A stretch of 8,162 nt of DNA, taken from Candidatus Coatesbacteria bacterium RBG_13_66_14. Its GTDB lineage: Bacteria; RBG-13-66-14. The notes under the pieces were generated by a model. That model searched no databases. It worked only from the letters and a program-made list of their open reading frames with translations, and was not told the origin of the DNA. How positions within the stretch are numbered: the first letter of the stretch is position 1; each line of letters opens with the position of its first letter. Where the stretch lies: positions 8,138 through 16,299 of the forward strand of contig MFAF01000125.1 in assembly GCA_001774505.1 (NCBI GenBank), given 5' to 3'. This document shows positions 1 through 5,916 of the stretch, piece after piece. Both the position numbers and the translations under genes were made by a program.

Positions 1-1
1 C

Positions 2-430
2 CTTCTCGCATCGGCGCTTTTGACCATCGGGATGACCTGGCTCACGGGAAACGGCCCTTTTCCCTGGTACGTCGCGCTCAACGCGCCGGGGCTGGCCGCG
101 CTCCTCCTCCTCGATTCCTGCGCCATCTTCGGCCTGGGGCGGCTGTACCAGAGCGGGCTCGCCGCAGGCTGCGCCGTAGGTTGCACCTTCAGGGACGTCC
201 TGCGCGTCGCGGCTTACGGCGCTACGGCCTACCTCGCCCTTTTCATCCCCGTCTTCGGGCCGCTGTTGGTTTTGGCCCTCGGCCTGGTGTACCTGACAGT
301 GGGGGCTCACCGCGGCCTGCACCTGGGCGTCGCCCAGTCGCTCTCCCTGGCCCTGCTGCCGATCCTCATCCGCCTCGGCGCCGCCTGGGTCATCTACGGC
401 GACCGCTTCTGGGAGCTCGTCGCCGGCTAA
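2..430 (+). CDS. Yip1-like multi-pass membrane protein, 5'-truncated
   Basis: The frame is open from base 2 to a TAA at 428-430, so the gene begins before the window and the TTG at 20 is probably an internal Leu codon. The visible 142 residues are very hydrophobic, with about four membrane-spanning stretches separated by short polar loops. The C-terminal half has a membrane segment, an IPVFGPLL turn, another long hydrophobic segment, a short basic loop (GAHRGLHLG) and a last hydrophobic segment ending near the C terminus. This is how the Yip1/YIPF membrane domain usually ends (IP..G....W.....G....H). Bacterial Yip1-domain proteins have no settled function. A hairpin follows the stop directly, so it is probably the last gene of its transcript. 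It could instead be another small polytopic protein, because there are no catalytic residues to test. The family call is inference from pattern; the membrane character is clear. Confidence 0.6.
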   Translation, partial: LLASALLTIGMTWLTGNGPFPWYVALNAPGLAALLLLDSCAIFGLGRLYQSGLAAGCAVGCTFRDVLRVAAYGATAYLALFIPVFGPLLVLALGLVYLTVGAHRGLHLGVAQSLSLALLPILIRLGAAWVIYGDRFWELVAG

Positions 431-455
431 GGCGCGCCTTTAAGGCGAGCCTTTT
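431..455 (+). terminator. Probable rho-independent terminator after the Yip1-like gene
   Basis: An 8-bp stem with one G.A mismatch (GGCGCGCC at 431-438 against GGCGAGCC at 444-451) encloses a 5-base loop and is followed by TTTT (452-455). It begins at the base after the stop codon. The T tract is short, so termination may be partial. A second weaker 5-bp hairpin (ACCCC 457-461 with GGGGT 469-473) follows, with a T-rich stretch around 474-485. Confidence 0.55.
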
Positions 456-498
456 GACCCCGGTCTCGGGGGTGATTATCTCTTTTCAAGGGCTGGGG

Positions 499-518
499 GT
501 TTAAACACCTCGTCTCCT
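499..518 (+). repeat. 20-base block shared by two outer-membrane gene leaders, copy 1
   Basis: It reads GTTTAAACACCTCGTCTCCT. It matches the - strand at 5936-5917 at 19 of 20 positions, the only difference being A versus C at position 9. It begins with the 8-base palindrome GTTTAAAC. The block ends 37 bases before the PorV-like start codon; the other copy ends 34 bases before the CsgG/barrel start. It could be a regulator-binding promoter element, or a relic end of the inverted-repeat element described at 2562-2673. Confidence 0.6.
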
Positions 519-528
519 GTAATATAAT
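500..528 (+). promoter_or_regulatory. Candidate sigma70-type promoter for the PorV-like gene
   Basis: A perfect TATAAT (523-528) lies 17 bases downstream of TTTAAA (500-505), which matches four of six positions of TTGACA. Transcription would start near 535 and give a leader of about 20 bases containing the Shine-Dalgarno GGGAGG (545-550), five bases before the ATG at 556. The -35 and most of the spacer belong to the 20-base block (499-518) that recurs upstream of the CsgG/barrel gene. Confidence 0.6.
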
Positions 529-555
529 GGGTATGGGGACGCTCGGGAGGTAACG

Positions 556-1476
556 ATGAAAACCCGCTGGTTGATCTTTGTGTTGCTGCTGACGGCGGTG
601 GCCGCGATGGCCGCCGAGGAAGACGCCGGAACGGCCTGCTTTCCGTTCCTGCGGCTCGGGGTCGGAGCGCGCTCCCTGGCGCTCGGGGAGGCCTTCGTAG
701 CCGACGCCCGGGACGCCGAGGCCGCGGTCCTCAACCCGGCGCTTCTATCGAAGAACCGCCGCCACGCCGTCACCTTCACCCACGACGAGTATCTGGCCGA
801 CCTCACCTTCGAGTTCGGCGCCTACGCCTTCCCGCTGGCCGGCGGCGCGGCCGGGAGCGTCGCCGTCGCTGCCCGCTACATCTCCTACGGCACTCTGCAG
901 GGTTACGACGAGTTCGGCGTGCCGACGGGCGAATTCCCAGCGGCGGACCTGGCGGCGGGCGTGTCCTACGGGGTCGAGCTCTTCCAGGGTTTCGGCGCCG
1001 GCGCGACGGTGAACTACGTCTACTCGCGCATAGACGACGTGAACACCTCGACCGTCGCCTTCGATCTGGGGCTCTCGTACCAGCCGCTGAACGCCCTCCG
1101 CCTGGGCTTCACCGCCACCAACCTCGGGCCCGACGTAAAGTACGTGAGCCTGGAGAGCCCGCTCCCCCTCACGCTGCGCCTGGGCGCGGCCGGGGACGTC
1201 CTCGACCTGCCCCGGCACAAGGTCACCCTCTTTGCCGACGGGGTCTATCCCTATTACGACGAGCCCTACGGGGCCTTCGGCCTCGAGTACACCATGTTCG
1301 ACCTGGTGAGCTTCCGGGGCGGTTACCGGCTGGGGCACGACACGGCGACTTTCTCCTTCGGCGTCGGCTTCCGGTTCGGCCTGTGGGACACGGTGCTGTT
1401 GAACCTGGACTACGCCTACGCCGACTATGGCGACCTCGACGCCACCCACCTCTTCACCCTGGGGCTCTTGATCTAA
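556..1476 (+). CDS. PorV/PorQ-like (UPF0164 family) outer-membrane beta-barrel protein
   Basis: This 306-residue protein has a Sec signal peptide (MKTRWL, hydrophobic core, likely cleavage after AMAA near residue 20). Residues 31-64 carry the family hallmark: FLRLGVGARSLALGEAFVA, then a D.DA.A...NPALL stretch, corresponding to the G.GAR..G.G.AFVA..D...A..WNPAGL pattern of UPF0164/PorV proteins. The rest alternates short amphipathic strands rich in Tyr, Phe and Gly with small turns, as in FadL-like barrels, ending in strands around ATHLFTLGLLI. PorV and PorQ act in type IX secretion in Bacteroidetes, but the wider family is common in other diderms without that system. No type IX gene is visible here, so a barrel of unknown cargo is the safe call. 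The start is fixed by GGGAGG five bases upstream. The lipoprotein gene 14 bases downstream is probably cotranscribed. Confidence 0.8.
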   Translation: MKTRWLIFVLLLTAVAAMAAEEDAGTACFPFLRLGVGARSLALGEAFVADARDAEAAVLNPALLSKNRRHAVTFTHDEYLADLTFEFGAYAFPLAGGAAGSVAVAARYISYGTLQGYDEFGVPTGEFPAADLAAGVSYGVELFQGFGAGATVNYVYSRIDDVNTSTVAFDLGLSYQPLNALRLGFTATNLGPDVKYVSLESPLPLTLRLGAAGDVLDLPRHKVTLFADGVYPYYDEPYGAFGLEYTMFDLVSFRGGYRLGHDTATFSFGVGFRFGLWDTVLLNLDYAYADYGDLDATHLFTLGLLI

Positions 1477-1490
1477 CCCAAGGAAATGAC

Positions 1491-2474
1491 ATGAAACACT
1501 CAATGCTGATCGCCTTCCTGACGCCGCTCGCGGCGATTCTCCTCGCACCCGGCTGCACAACCCCCGCCGACAACGGGAACCCCCCGACCGAAACCACCGA
1601 GTACGTCGCCGACAAGATGAACGACCGCATCGTCATGCTGGACCACGAGGGGAACACCACGGGCTTCTACGAGTTCGTCACCCGCCCCACCGACCTGTCC
1701 CTCTTCCCGGGTGTGGACGCCCTGTGGGTGGCCGATTACTCGGGGGACCGGGTGGTCGAGCTCGAACTCGACCTGGGAACCATCGCCACCACCGAGGACG
1801 GGCTCCTGAACGACCCCATCGCCGTGTCGGTGACGGGGGACGGAGATTGCTGGGTGGCCGACCGGGTCAACCACGCCTTCGTGCGCCTGGACTCCGAGGC
1901 CGAAATGCTGGCCCGCGTGACTGTGGACGGACCTACACGATGCGTGGCCTGGGACGAGGCCAACGGCTTGTGCTGGTGTGCCGACGAGGACGGCAACCTG
2001 TACGCCTTCGACGGCGACATCACCGGCAACGGCGACGTGACCGACGCCGTGGTCACTCTGACCGGACTGGGCGTCGTCCGCGGCCTGGCGGTGGACCCGA
2101 CCGGGGACCGCATCTGGTACAGCGACAGCGACGGCGACCGCGTCCTCTGCCTGGGACCCGACGGCGACTTAATCCATACCACCACCGACATCGAGGACCC
2201 CCAAGGGTTGTCCCTGGAATCCGACGGCGACTGCTGGGTCGCCTCGCGGGGGGGCTCGGTGATGCTCCTGGCCGACTGGGACGGCGCGGTGATGAAGGAC
2301 TGGGGGGACCTGAACGGGCCGGTGGACGTCGCCGCCGAGCCGGGAGGCGGCGTCTGGGTGGTGGAGGAGACAGGTAACAGGGTGAAGCTCATCCGGGACG
2401 GCGACACCGTCTACGATGTGGAAGGGTTCTCCTCCCCGGCGGCCGTCGTTTTGTACGATCCCGACCTCTGGTAG
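1491..2474 (+). CDS. Seven-bladed NHL-like beta-propeller lipoprotein
   Basis: I chose ATG 1491, preceded by AAGGAA (1480-1485), over the longer open frame reaching back to 1383. Only the shorter form begins with a lipoprotein signal peptide: MKHSM, a hydrophobic core, then LAPGC with the lipidated Cys at 22. The Pro at -2 of the lipobox is unusual. The mature part of the 327 residues shows seven copies of a W-V-A-D-x(4)-R-V-like strand pair at about residues 38-51, 79-93, 120-134, 161-174, 208-222, 248-262 and 288-302. They are spaced 40-47 residues apart, as in NHL or YncE-type propellers. A short N-terminal linker rich in Pro, Thr and Asn tethers it. It is very acidic (many D-G-D turns). 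No catalytic residues are recognisable, so a binding or scaffold role on a membrane surface is likely. It lies 14 bases after the PorV-like gene and is probably its operon partner. I see no convincing terminator after it. Confidence 0.8.
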   Translation: MKHSMLIAFLTPLAAILLAPGCTTPADNGNPPTETTEYVADKMNDRIVMLDHEGNTTGFYEFVTRPTDLSLFPGVDALWVADYSGDRVVELELDLGTIATTEDGLLNDPIAVSVTGDGDCWVADRVNHAFVRLDSEAEMLARVTVDGPTRCVAWDEANGLCWCADEDGNLYAFDGDITGNGDVTDAVVTLTGLGVVRGLAVDPTGDRIWYSDSDGDRVLCLGPDGDLIHTTTDIEDPQGLSLESDGDCWVASRGGSVMLLADWDGAVMKDWGDLNGPVDVAAEPGGGVWVVEETGNRVKLIRDGDTVYDVEGFSSPAAVVLYDPDLW

Positions 2475-2696
2475 GGGAAGTCCAGAATTGTCGGAATGAT
2501 GCGGTTTTTTGACGTGATAGTTTTTTACGGCGACCGGGGTTGCAGTTAGGCAAGGGGTCAGACAAGGGGTTTAACCGAGCGAACCGAGCGTAGCGAGCTA
2601 TGCCTCCGGCAAATCGAGCTATGCCCCTGGCAAACCGAGCGTAGCGAGCTATGCCCCTGGCAAAACCCCTTGTTCCACCCCGTGTCTGGGATTGAG
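2475..2696. other. Intergenic region with T-runs and a repeat element
   Basis: The left half contains two T6 runs (2505-2510 and 2521-2526) and a TTGACG (2509-2514) that could be a -35 box, but no convincing -10 lies at proper spacing. A short hairpin (about 2532-2545) is not followed by a T tract. The right half is the inverted-repeat-bounded element at 2562-2673. No gene is supported: the short open frames crossing the repeat on both strands simply translate it. Confidence 0.7.
2562..2673. repeat. Inverted-repeat-bounded intergenic element, copy 1 (tandem units)
   Basis: A perfect 11-bp inverted repeat (ACAAGGGGTTT at 2562-2572, AAACCCCTTGT at 2663-2673), extendable imperfectly outward to GGGGT 2554-2558 and ACCCC 2677-2681, encloses direct repeats of a 30-base unit. 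Full units lie at 2582-2611 and 2633-2662. A 21-base short unit lies at 2612-2632, and the first nine bases of a unit precede them at 2573-2581. Units contain the near-palindrome TGCC-CCY-GGCA and two CGAGC direct repeats nine bases apart. No open frame in it looks real, so if mobile it would be non-autonomous (MITE-like). A related single-unit copy is at 5925-5979. Confidence 0.8.
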
Positions 2697-3626
2697 ATGA
2701 TGCTGAAAGAGACGACCTTTATCGCCGCGGCCCTGACCGGCGCCGCCATCCTGGGCGGTTGCGACGGCCCGACCGGGAGCGGCGGCTTCGACCTGGCCGA
2801 GGTGAACGACTTCACCTACCAGTTGCAGAAAGTGGACCTCGGAGAGCTCGGCGCCAGCGCTTTCGATCTGGTGGTGATGGACTACTCCTCCGACGGCACC
2901 GAGGAGGGCGAGTGGACGCCGGATGAAATCGAGGGGCTGCGCGACCGCGGCGGGGACCAGCCGAAGATCGTCCTGGCCTACCTCTCCATCGGCGAGGCGG
3001 AGGAATACCGCTGGTACTGGCAACCCGACTGGGAGCCGGGGAACCCCGACTGGCTGGGGGACGAAAACCCCGAATGGCCGGGAAACTACCTCGTGCGCTT
3101 CTGGGATCCGGAGTGGCAGGCCATCGTCTACGCCTACCTGGACCGGATAATCGGCCAGGGCTTCGACGGGGTGTACCTGGACAAGCTGGACTCGTGCTGG
3201 GACCTGGAGGATGAGCGGGAGAGCGCGCCAGCGGAGATGGTCGCCTTCACGAAGGCCATTTCCGACTACGGGAAATCGAGGCGGCCCGGCTTCCTCTGCA
3301 TCGTCCAGAACGCCGCCGCCCTGGCCGCCGACTTCCCCGAGCACCCGGCAAACGTGGACGGCATCGGGCAGGAGGAGCTCTACTTCTACGCCACCGACGA
3401 ACCGCGCCCAGAGCAATCGGGCGACGACGAGGGCCGCCTCGAGCTGGAGGGCTACCTGGACCTCTTCCTGGACGCCGGCGGCATCGTCCTCACCATTGAT
3501 TACTGCGACGAAAAAGAAAATATAGACGAGGCCTACGACCGTTCAGCGGGTAAAGGGTACGTGCCCTACTGCACCACGGTCAAACTCGACGAGCTTCGGA
3601 TTAACGACGGCCACGAGCCGGACTGA
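2697..3626 (+). CDS. MJ1477/TM1410 family (GH114-like) putative glycosidase, lipoprotein
   Basis: The open frame reaches back to a TTG at 2670 inside the repeat element, but ATG 2697 (or the adjacent ATG 2700) gives a lipoprotein signal peptide: MMLKETTF, hydrophobic core, ILGGC with Cys22. The Shine-Dalgarno is weak. The 309 residues follow the order of the TM1410/MJ1477 family: DLVVMDYSSDG (57-67), VLAYLSIGEAEEYRWYW (92-108), the WPGNYLVRFWDPEWQ segment (127-141), GFDGVYLDKLD (155-165), IVQN (202-205), GIGQEELYF (222-230) and VLTIDYCD (264-271). These are the strand ends of a TIM barrel. The family is related to endo-alpha-1,4-polygalactosaminidase (GH114), and conserved acids such as D62, E100, D162, E227 and D268 are candidate active-site residues. 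Some databases mislabel it as cysteinyl-tRNA synthetase-related. The predicted role is cleavage of an extracellular or surface polysaccharide; the substrate is unknown. Its stop overlaps the next start by one base (TGATG). Confidence 0.8.
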   Translation: MMLKETTFIAAALTGAAILGGCDGPTGSGGFDLAEVNDFTYQLQKVDLGELGASAFDLVVMDYSSDGTEEGEWTPDEIEGLRDRGGDQPKIVLAYLSIGEAEEYRWYWQPDWEPGNPDWLGDENPEWPGNYLVRFWDPEWQAIVYAYLDRIIGQGFDGVYLDKLDSCWDLEDERESAPAEMVAFTKAISDYGKSRRPGFLCIVQNAAALAADFPEHPANVDGIGQEELYFYATDEPRPEQSGDDEGRLELEGYLDLFLDAGGIVLTIDYCDEKENIDEAYDRSAGKGYVPYCTTVKLDELRINDGHEPD

Positions 3627-4240
3627 TGCGCGTCCTGGACATCACCCGCCCGCTGGATGGCGCTGCCCCCTGGCCCGGCGAGAGGGGCCTGGAGCGCGCG
3701 CTCACCAAAACCCATGCCCGCGACGGTTGGGAAACCTCCGAGCTTCACCTGTGCAGCCACCTGGGCACCCACGTGGACGCCCCGGCCCACCTTTTCCCCG
3801 ACGGGAAACGCCTGGGTGAGCTCTCGCTCGACCCCTTCGTCGGGCCGGCGCTGGTGGTGGACTGCGGCGACGCGCATGTAATTGGACCGGAAATCATTCC
3901 GATAAAAGAAATGAAATCCGGCGACCGGGTCCTCTTGAAGACCGCCAATTCCGCCCGCCGCGAGGGCGGGTTCTTCGAGGATTACTGTTACCCCGCCGGG
4001 AACGCCGTCCGGCTTCTCGTTGAGAAGGGTATCAGCCTCCTCGGCGTGGACGGTCCCAGCGTGGACGGCTTCGAGGTGGAACCGATTGTCCACCGTCTGC
4101 TGTTCGAAAAAAACATCCCCGCGTTGGAGGGGCTGGACCTCTCGGGCGCCGCGCCCGGGCGGTACACCCTGGTCTGCCTGCCGCTGAAGATAGAGGCGGC
4201 CGAGGGCGCCCCCTGCCGCGCGGTGCTGCTGGAAGGTTGA
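3626..4240 (+). CDS. Cyclase family protein (arylformamidase/KynB-like metal hydrolase)
   Basis: This 204-residue protein, with no signal peptide, is the length of KynB-type enzymes. It begins MRVLDITRPL and carries the family metal motif H-x-G-T-H-x-D-x-P-x-H at residues 45-55 (SHLGTHVDAPAHLF). The C-terminal half has LLGVDGPSVDGF (138-149), then VH (H156) and IPALEGL (E168), where the family supplies further metal ligands, and a closing YTLVCLPLKI strand. Members hydrolyse N-formylkynurenine, isatin or related amides and lactones using Zn or Mn. No tryptophan-catabolism gene is nearby, so the substrate cannot be assigned. It starts inside the stop of the upstream lipoprotein gene, which implies translational coupling. 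The pairing of a cytoplasmic hydrolase with an exported glycosidase has no obvious pathway logic and may be only transcriptional. Confidence 0.85.
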   Translation: MRVLDITRPLDGAAPWPGERGLERALTKTHARDGWETSELHLCSHLGTHVDAPAHLFPDGKRLGELSLDPFVGPALVVDCGDAHVIGPEIIPIKEMKSGDRVLLKTANSARREGGFFEDYCYPAGNAVRLLVEKGISLLGVDGPSVDGFEVEPIVHRLLFEKNIPALEGLDLSGAAPGRYTLVCLPLKIEAAEGAPCRAVLLEG

Positions 4241-4323
4241 TCTAGCCTCGACGTTACTTATATTGCCACCTCTCTGTGTTACTCAATCTAACCCTCCGTT
4301 TTAGGGCATGAGAATAAATGTAG

Positions 4324-4345
4324 GGCGGGGACTTTAGTCCCCGCC
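4324..4345. repeat. Perfect 9-bp GC hairpin, REP-like
   Basis: GGCGGGGAC (4324-4332), loop TTTA, GTCCCCGCC (4337-4345) forms a perfect 9-bp stem. It is followed by GCATTTC rather than a T tract, so it is a poor intrinsic terminator. Its setting after AATGTAGGG and its symmetry are like dispersed REP-type palindromes. Only one copy is in the window, so repeat status is unproven. It lies about 85 bases after the cyclase stop and could protect the mRNA 3' end. Confidence 0.5.
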
Positions 4346-4357
4346 GCATTTCAAAGG

Positions 4358-4412
4358 ATGCCTTCACCCTTAATCCCGTGCCTCGCAGGCCTCCCACAGG
4401 GAGAGGGAGACG
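4358..4412. repeat. Degenerate palindromic intergenic repeat
   Basis: The stretch starts with TGCCTTCACCCTTAATCCC, then has two small stems: GCCT/AGGC near 4380-4389, and CTCCC (4391-4395) with GGGAG (4399-4403). It continues GAGGGAGACGG. The layout resembles short dispersed repeats whose core is a CTCCC...GGGAG hairpin after a CACCCTTAATCCC arm. This is recalled as a pattern, not checked against any database. Confidence 0.3.
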
Positions 4413-4479
4413 GTCATCCCGACAATGGACCGATAATTACCCGGCCACCGATCCTCAAGCCGGTCTTACCTCCCCCCCT

Positions 4480-4513
4480 AAAAAAAGGCGGCCTTCGCGG
4501 GCCGCCTTTTTTT
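4480..4513. terminator. Strong bidirectional rho-independent terminator
   Basis: A perfect 7-bp GC stem (GGCGGCC 4487-4493, loop TTCGCG, GGCCGCC 4500-4506) is flanked by A7 on the left (4480-4486) and T7 on the right (4507-4513). It can therefore end transcription from both sides. It lies 13 bases beyond the stop of the - strand CsgG/barrel gene, and would also stop + strand transcripts leaving the cyclase gene. Confidence 0.9.
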
Positions 4514-4526
4514 AATCATCCGGGGT

Positions 4527-5882
4527 TTAGAAGTAGATGCCGATGTCCAGGAGACCGCCCACCGAGTACAGAGAGTCGTTGAGTTCACAGGTTTCACCCG
4601 TTTCGTACTCGACTTCCGTGACCCCGTTGTAGTGGAAGAGACCGCCCAGACCGATGGAGAAGGAATTGGAGAGCCAGAAATCCACGCCCAGGCCACCGTC
4701 AATCCCGAAGCTGCCGCCGGTGAACGAGTTCGACCAACTGTCTCCCAAATCGTAATCCTCAACGTAGAAATCGCAGGACACCAGGGCGTACCCGATGCCG
4801 GCGAACAGCCAGGGGCGCACCGTGCCCGTCTCGACGAACCGGACCTTGAGGCCCAGGCCGAAGAGCATCTCGAGGAAGGTGTCCTCCTCGTATAAATCCG
4901 AGCATTCGATCACGTTGTCGTAGATCAAAAGACCGAAGTAGGGGCCGAGGGAAAATATCGGGGCGATGAAGAAGTCCACCATCAGGCTCCCGCCGAATTG
5001 GATCCCCTTGGTGGTAAAATCCTCGTAATCCCCGTACAGGTCGTTGATGGGGAAAAGGAAGGGCGCGCTCAGGGTGATACCGAAGCCGGGCCCCTTACCC
5101 CGCGGCCGGACCGTCGTGGTGGTCGTGGTGACCGCCTCGTGCCCGCCCGTCTCTATCCTTCCGCCCAGGCGCACCTTGTCGCCCGTCACCGGCGGAACGT
5201 CGCCCGAGTAGAGCGCCTCCGAGAGCTCGTCGGCCAGCACCCTGGTGATCTTCGCCTCGCCCAGTTCCTCGATGTCGCGACCCAGGAAGGCGCCGGTGTC
5301 GGGGTGGTAGTACTCCTCGCCCAGGCGGTAGAGCTCGACCGTGTCGCCCTCTTTCACGCCCTCTTTCCTGCCCAGGTCCAGCTTGACCGTCTCCCCGGAA
5401 ACCGAGACCACGGTGCCGACCACGGGGATGTTCGCGGCCAGGCGGGCGGCCATGTCCCGAGCCACGGACAACAGGCCGTCCAGACTGTTGGATTCGGCCG
5501 ACTCGGAGAGCTCGACCTTACCCACGAAAACGTCCACCACGCGGACGGTGACGGTGTACGTTTCGCCCACCTTGGACACCTTGCCCACCACGACCTTGGA
5601 CGCGCCGGCCAACTGACCGACCTGGACGAAGCACTCCGTGGTCGTGCAACCGGAAAGGGCCAGACCCTGCTCTTCCATGAGGGTGTTCAGCCGCTCCCGC
5701 TCGACGATCTCGAAGCGCTTCGTGTTGATCAGGGCGTCCAGGAGCGTGTCGGCGATCCCGCCGGCGGACGCCTCGCTCACCCCGGAAGCCTCCAGGCCGA
5801 TGAAGGCCACGGTGATCTTTTCGGCGGCGAGGGAGCCCGCGGCGAGGACAATCATGAAAAGGCCGATAAATAGCTTGCGCAT
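4527..5882 (-). CDS. Exported CsgG-like / FlgT-C-like / beta-barrel fusion protein
   Basis: ATG at 5882 is preferred over the adjacent in-frame TTG at 5885 because AAGGAGG ends five bases before it. The 451 residues fall into four parts. A Sec signal peptide spans 1-20 (MRKLFIGLF...GSLAA). A CsgG/LpoB-like domain spans about 22-150: ITVAFIGLEASG, a helix, RFEIVERERL, then SGCTTTEC, GASKVVVGKVSKVG and YTVTVRVVDV. A segment at about 153-243 resembles the FlgT C-terminal domain (VVGTVVSVSGETVKLDLGRKEGVKEGDTVELY, continuing to VTGDKVRLG). After a T6 linker (252-257), residues 265-451 look like an outer-membrane beta-barrel, with alternating Gly and aromatic strands ending in a Phe as outer-membrane assembly signals do. 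CsgG-like domains build or sense periplasmic assemblies, and FlgT-like domains bind at outer-membrane collars. The fusion suggests a protein bridging periplasm and outer membrane. C79 and C84 could form a disulfide. The domain calls come from motif reading, the barrel from strand pattern. Confidence 0.75.
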   Translation of the reverse strand: MRKLFIGLFMIVLAAGSLAAEKITVAFIGLEASGVSEASAGGIADTLLDALINTKRFEIVERERLNTLMEEQGLALSGCTTTECFVQVGQLAGASKVVVGKVSKVGETYTVTVRVVDVFVGKVELSESAESNSLDGLLSVARDMAARLAANIPVVGTVVSVSGETVKLDLGRKEGVKEGDTVELYRLGEEYYHPDTGAFLGRDIEELGEAKITRVLADELSEALYSGDVPPVTGDKVRLGGRIETGGHEAVTTTTTTVRPRGKGPGFGITLSAPFLFPINDLYGDYEDFTTKGIQFGGSLMVDFFIAPIFSLGPYFGLLIYDNVIECSDLYEEDTFLEMLFGLGLKVRFVETGTVRPWLFAGIGYALVSCDFYVEDYDLGDSWSNSFTGGSFGIDGGLGVDFWLSNSFSIGLGGLFHYNGVTEVEYETGETCELNDSLYSVGGLLDIGIYF

Positions 5883-5887
5883 CAAAC

Positions 5888-5894
5888 CCTCCTT
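5888..5894 (-). promoter_or_regulatory. Ribosome binding site deciding the CsgG/barrel start
   Basis: On the - strand AAGGAGG occupies 5894-5888, five bases before ATG 5882 and only two before the alternative TTG 5885. The spacing favours the ATG. Confidence 0.8.
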
Positions 5895-5916
5895 GAAGAG
5901 TCCGGAAGCAAACTTG

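Larger units (their letters stand above)
4241..4526. other. Convergent intergenic region: AT-rich stretch, two repeat-like elements, terminator
   Basis: After the cyclase stop comes an AT-richer stretch (about 4241-4315) with no recognised signal. It is followed by the perfect hairpin 4324-4345, a degenerate palindromic repeat around 4358-4410, a low-complexity C-run (4472-4478) and the bidirectional terminator 4487-4513. The open frame at 4358-4582 (+) is Pro- and Arg-rich, runs through the terminator and into the opposing gene, and is not a credible protein. Confidence 0.75.

Noticed and set aside
1383..1490. Longer N terminus for the propeller lipoprotein
   Set aside because: The extension is Arg/Pro-rich, overlaps the end of the PorV-like gene and would bury the lipoprotein signal. 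The ATG at 1491 has AAGGAA in front.
745..1560. 271-residue open frame on the - strand
   Set aside because: It runs antisense through the PorV-like gene and the start of the lipoprotein gene, both well supported by signal peptides and motifs.
2562..2673. CRISPR array
   Set aside because: The repeated units are contiguous with no spacers, are few, and one has a slippage deletion. There are no cas genes.
2670..2696. TTG start extending the GH114-like gene into the repeat
   Set aside because: It would put nine non-hydrophobic residues before a good lipoprotein signal peptide and lies in the inverted-repeat arm. ATG 2697 is better.
2558..2815. 85-residue open frame on the - strand with repeated SSLRSVCQGH-like peptides
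   Set aside because: The peptide repeat is just the translation of the 30-base DNA units. The frame has no ribosome binding site and overlaps the lipoprotein signal peptide region.
4324..4345. Intrinsic terminator for the cyclase gene
   Set aside because: The stem is perfect, but no T tract follows on either strand. The nearby 4487-4513 structure is a far better terminator.
4358..4582. 74-residue Pro-rich open frame on the + strand
   Set aside because: It reads through a palindromic repeat and the terminator into the opposing gene.
4998..5873. 291-residue open frame on the + strand
   Set aside because: Antisense shadow of the CsgG/barrel gene. No domain or signal is recognisable, and its composition (His, Arg, Gly, Asp) is that of a GC-driven frame.
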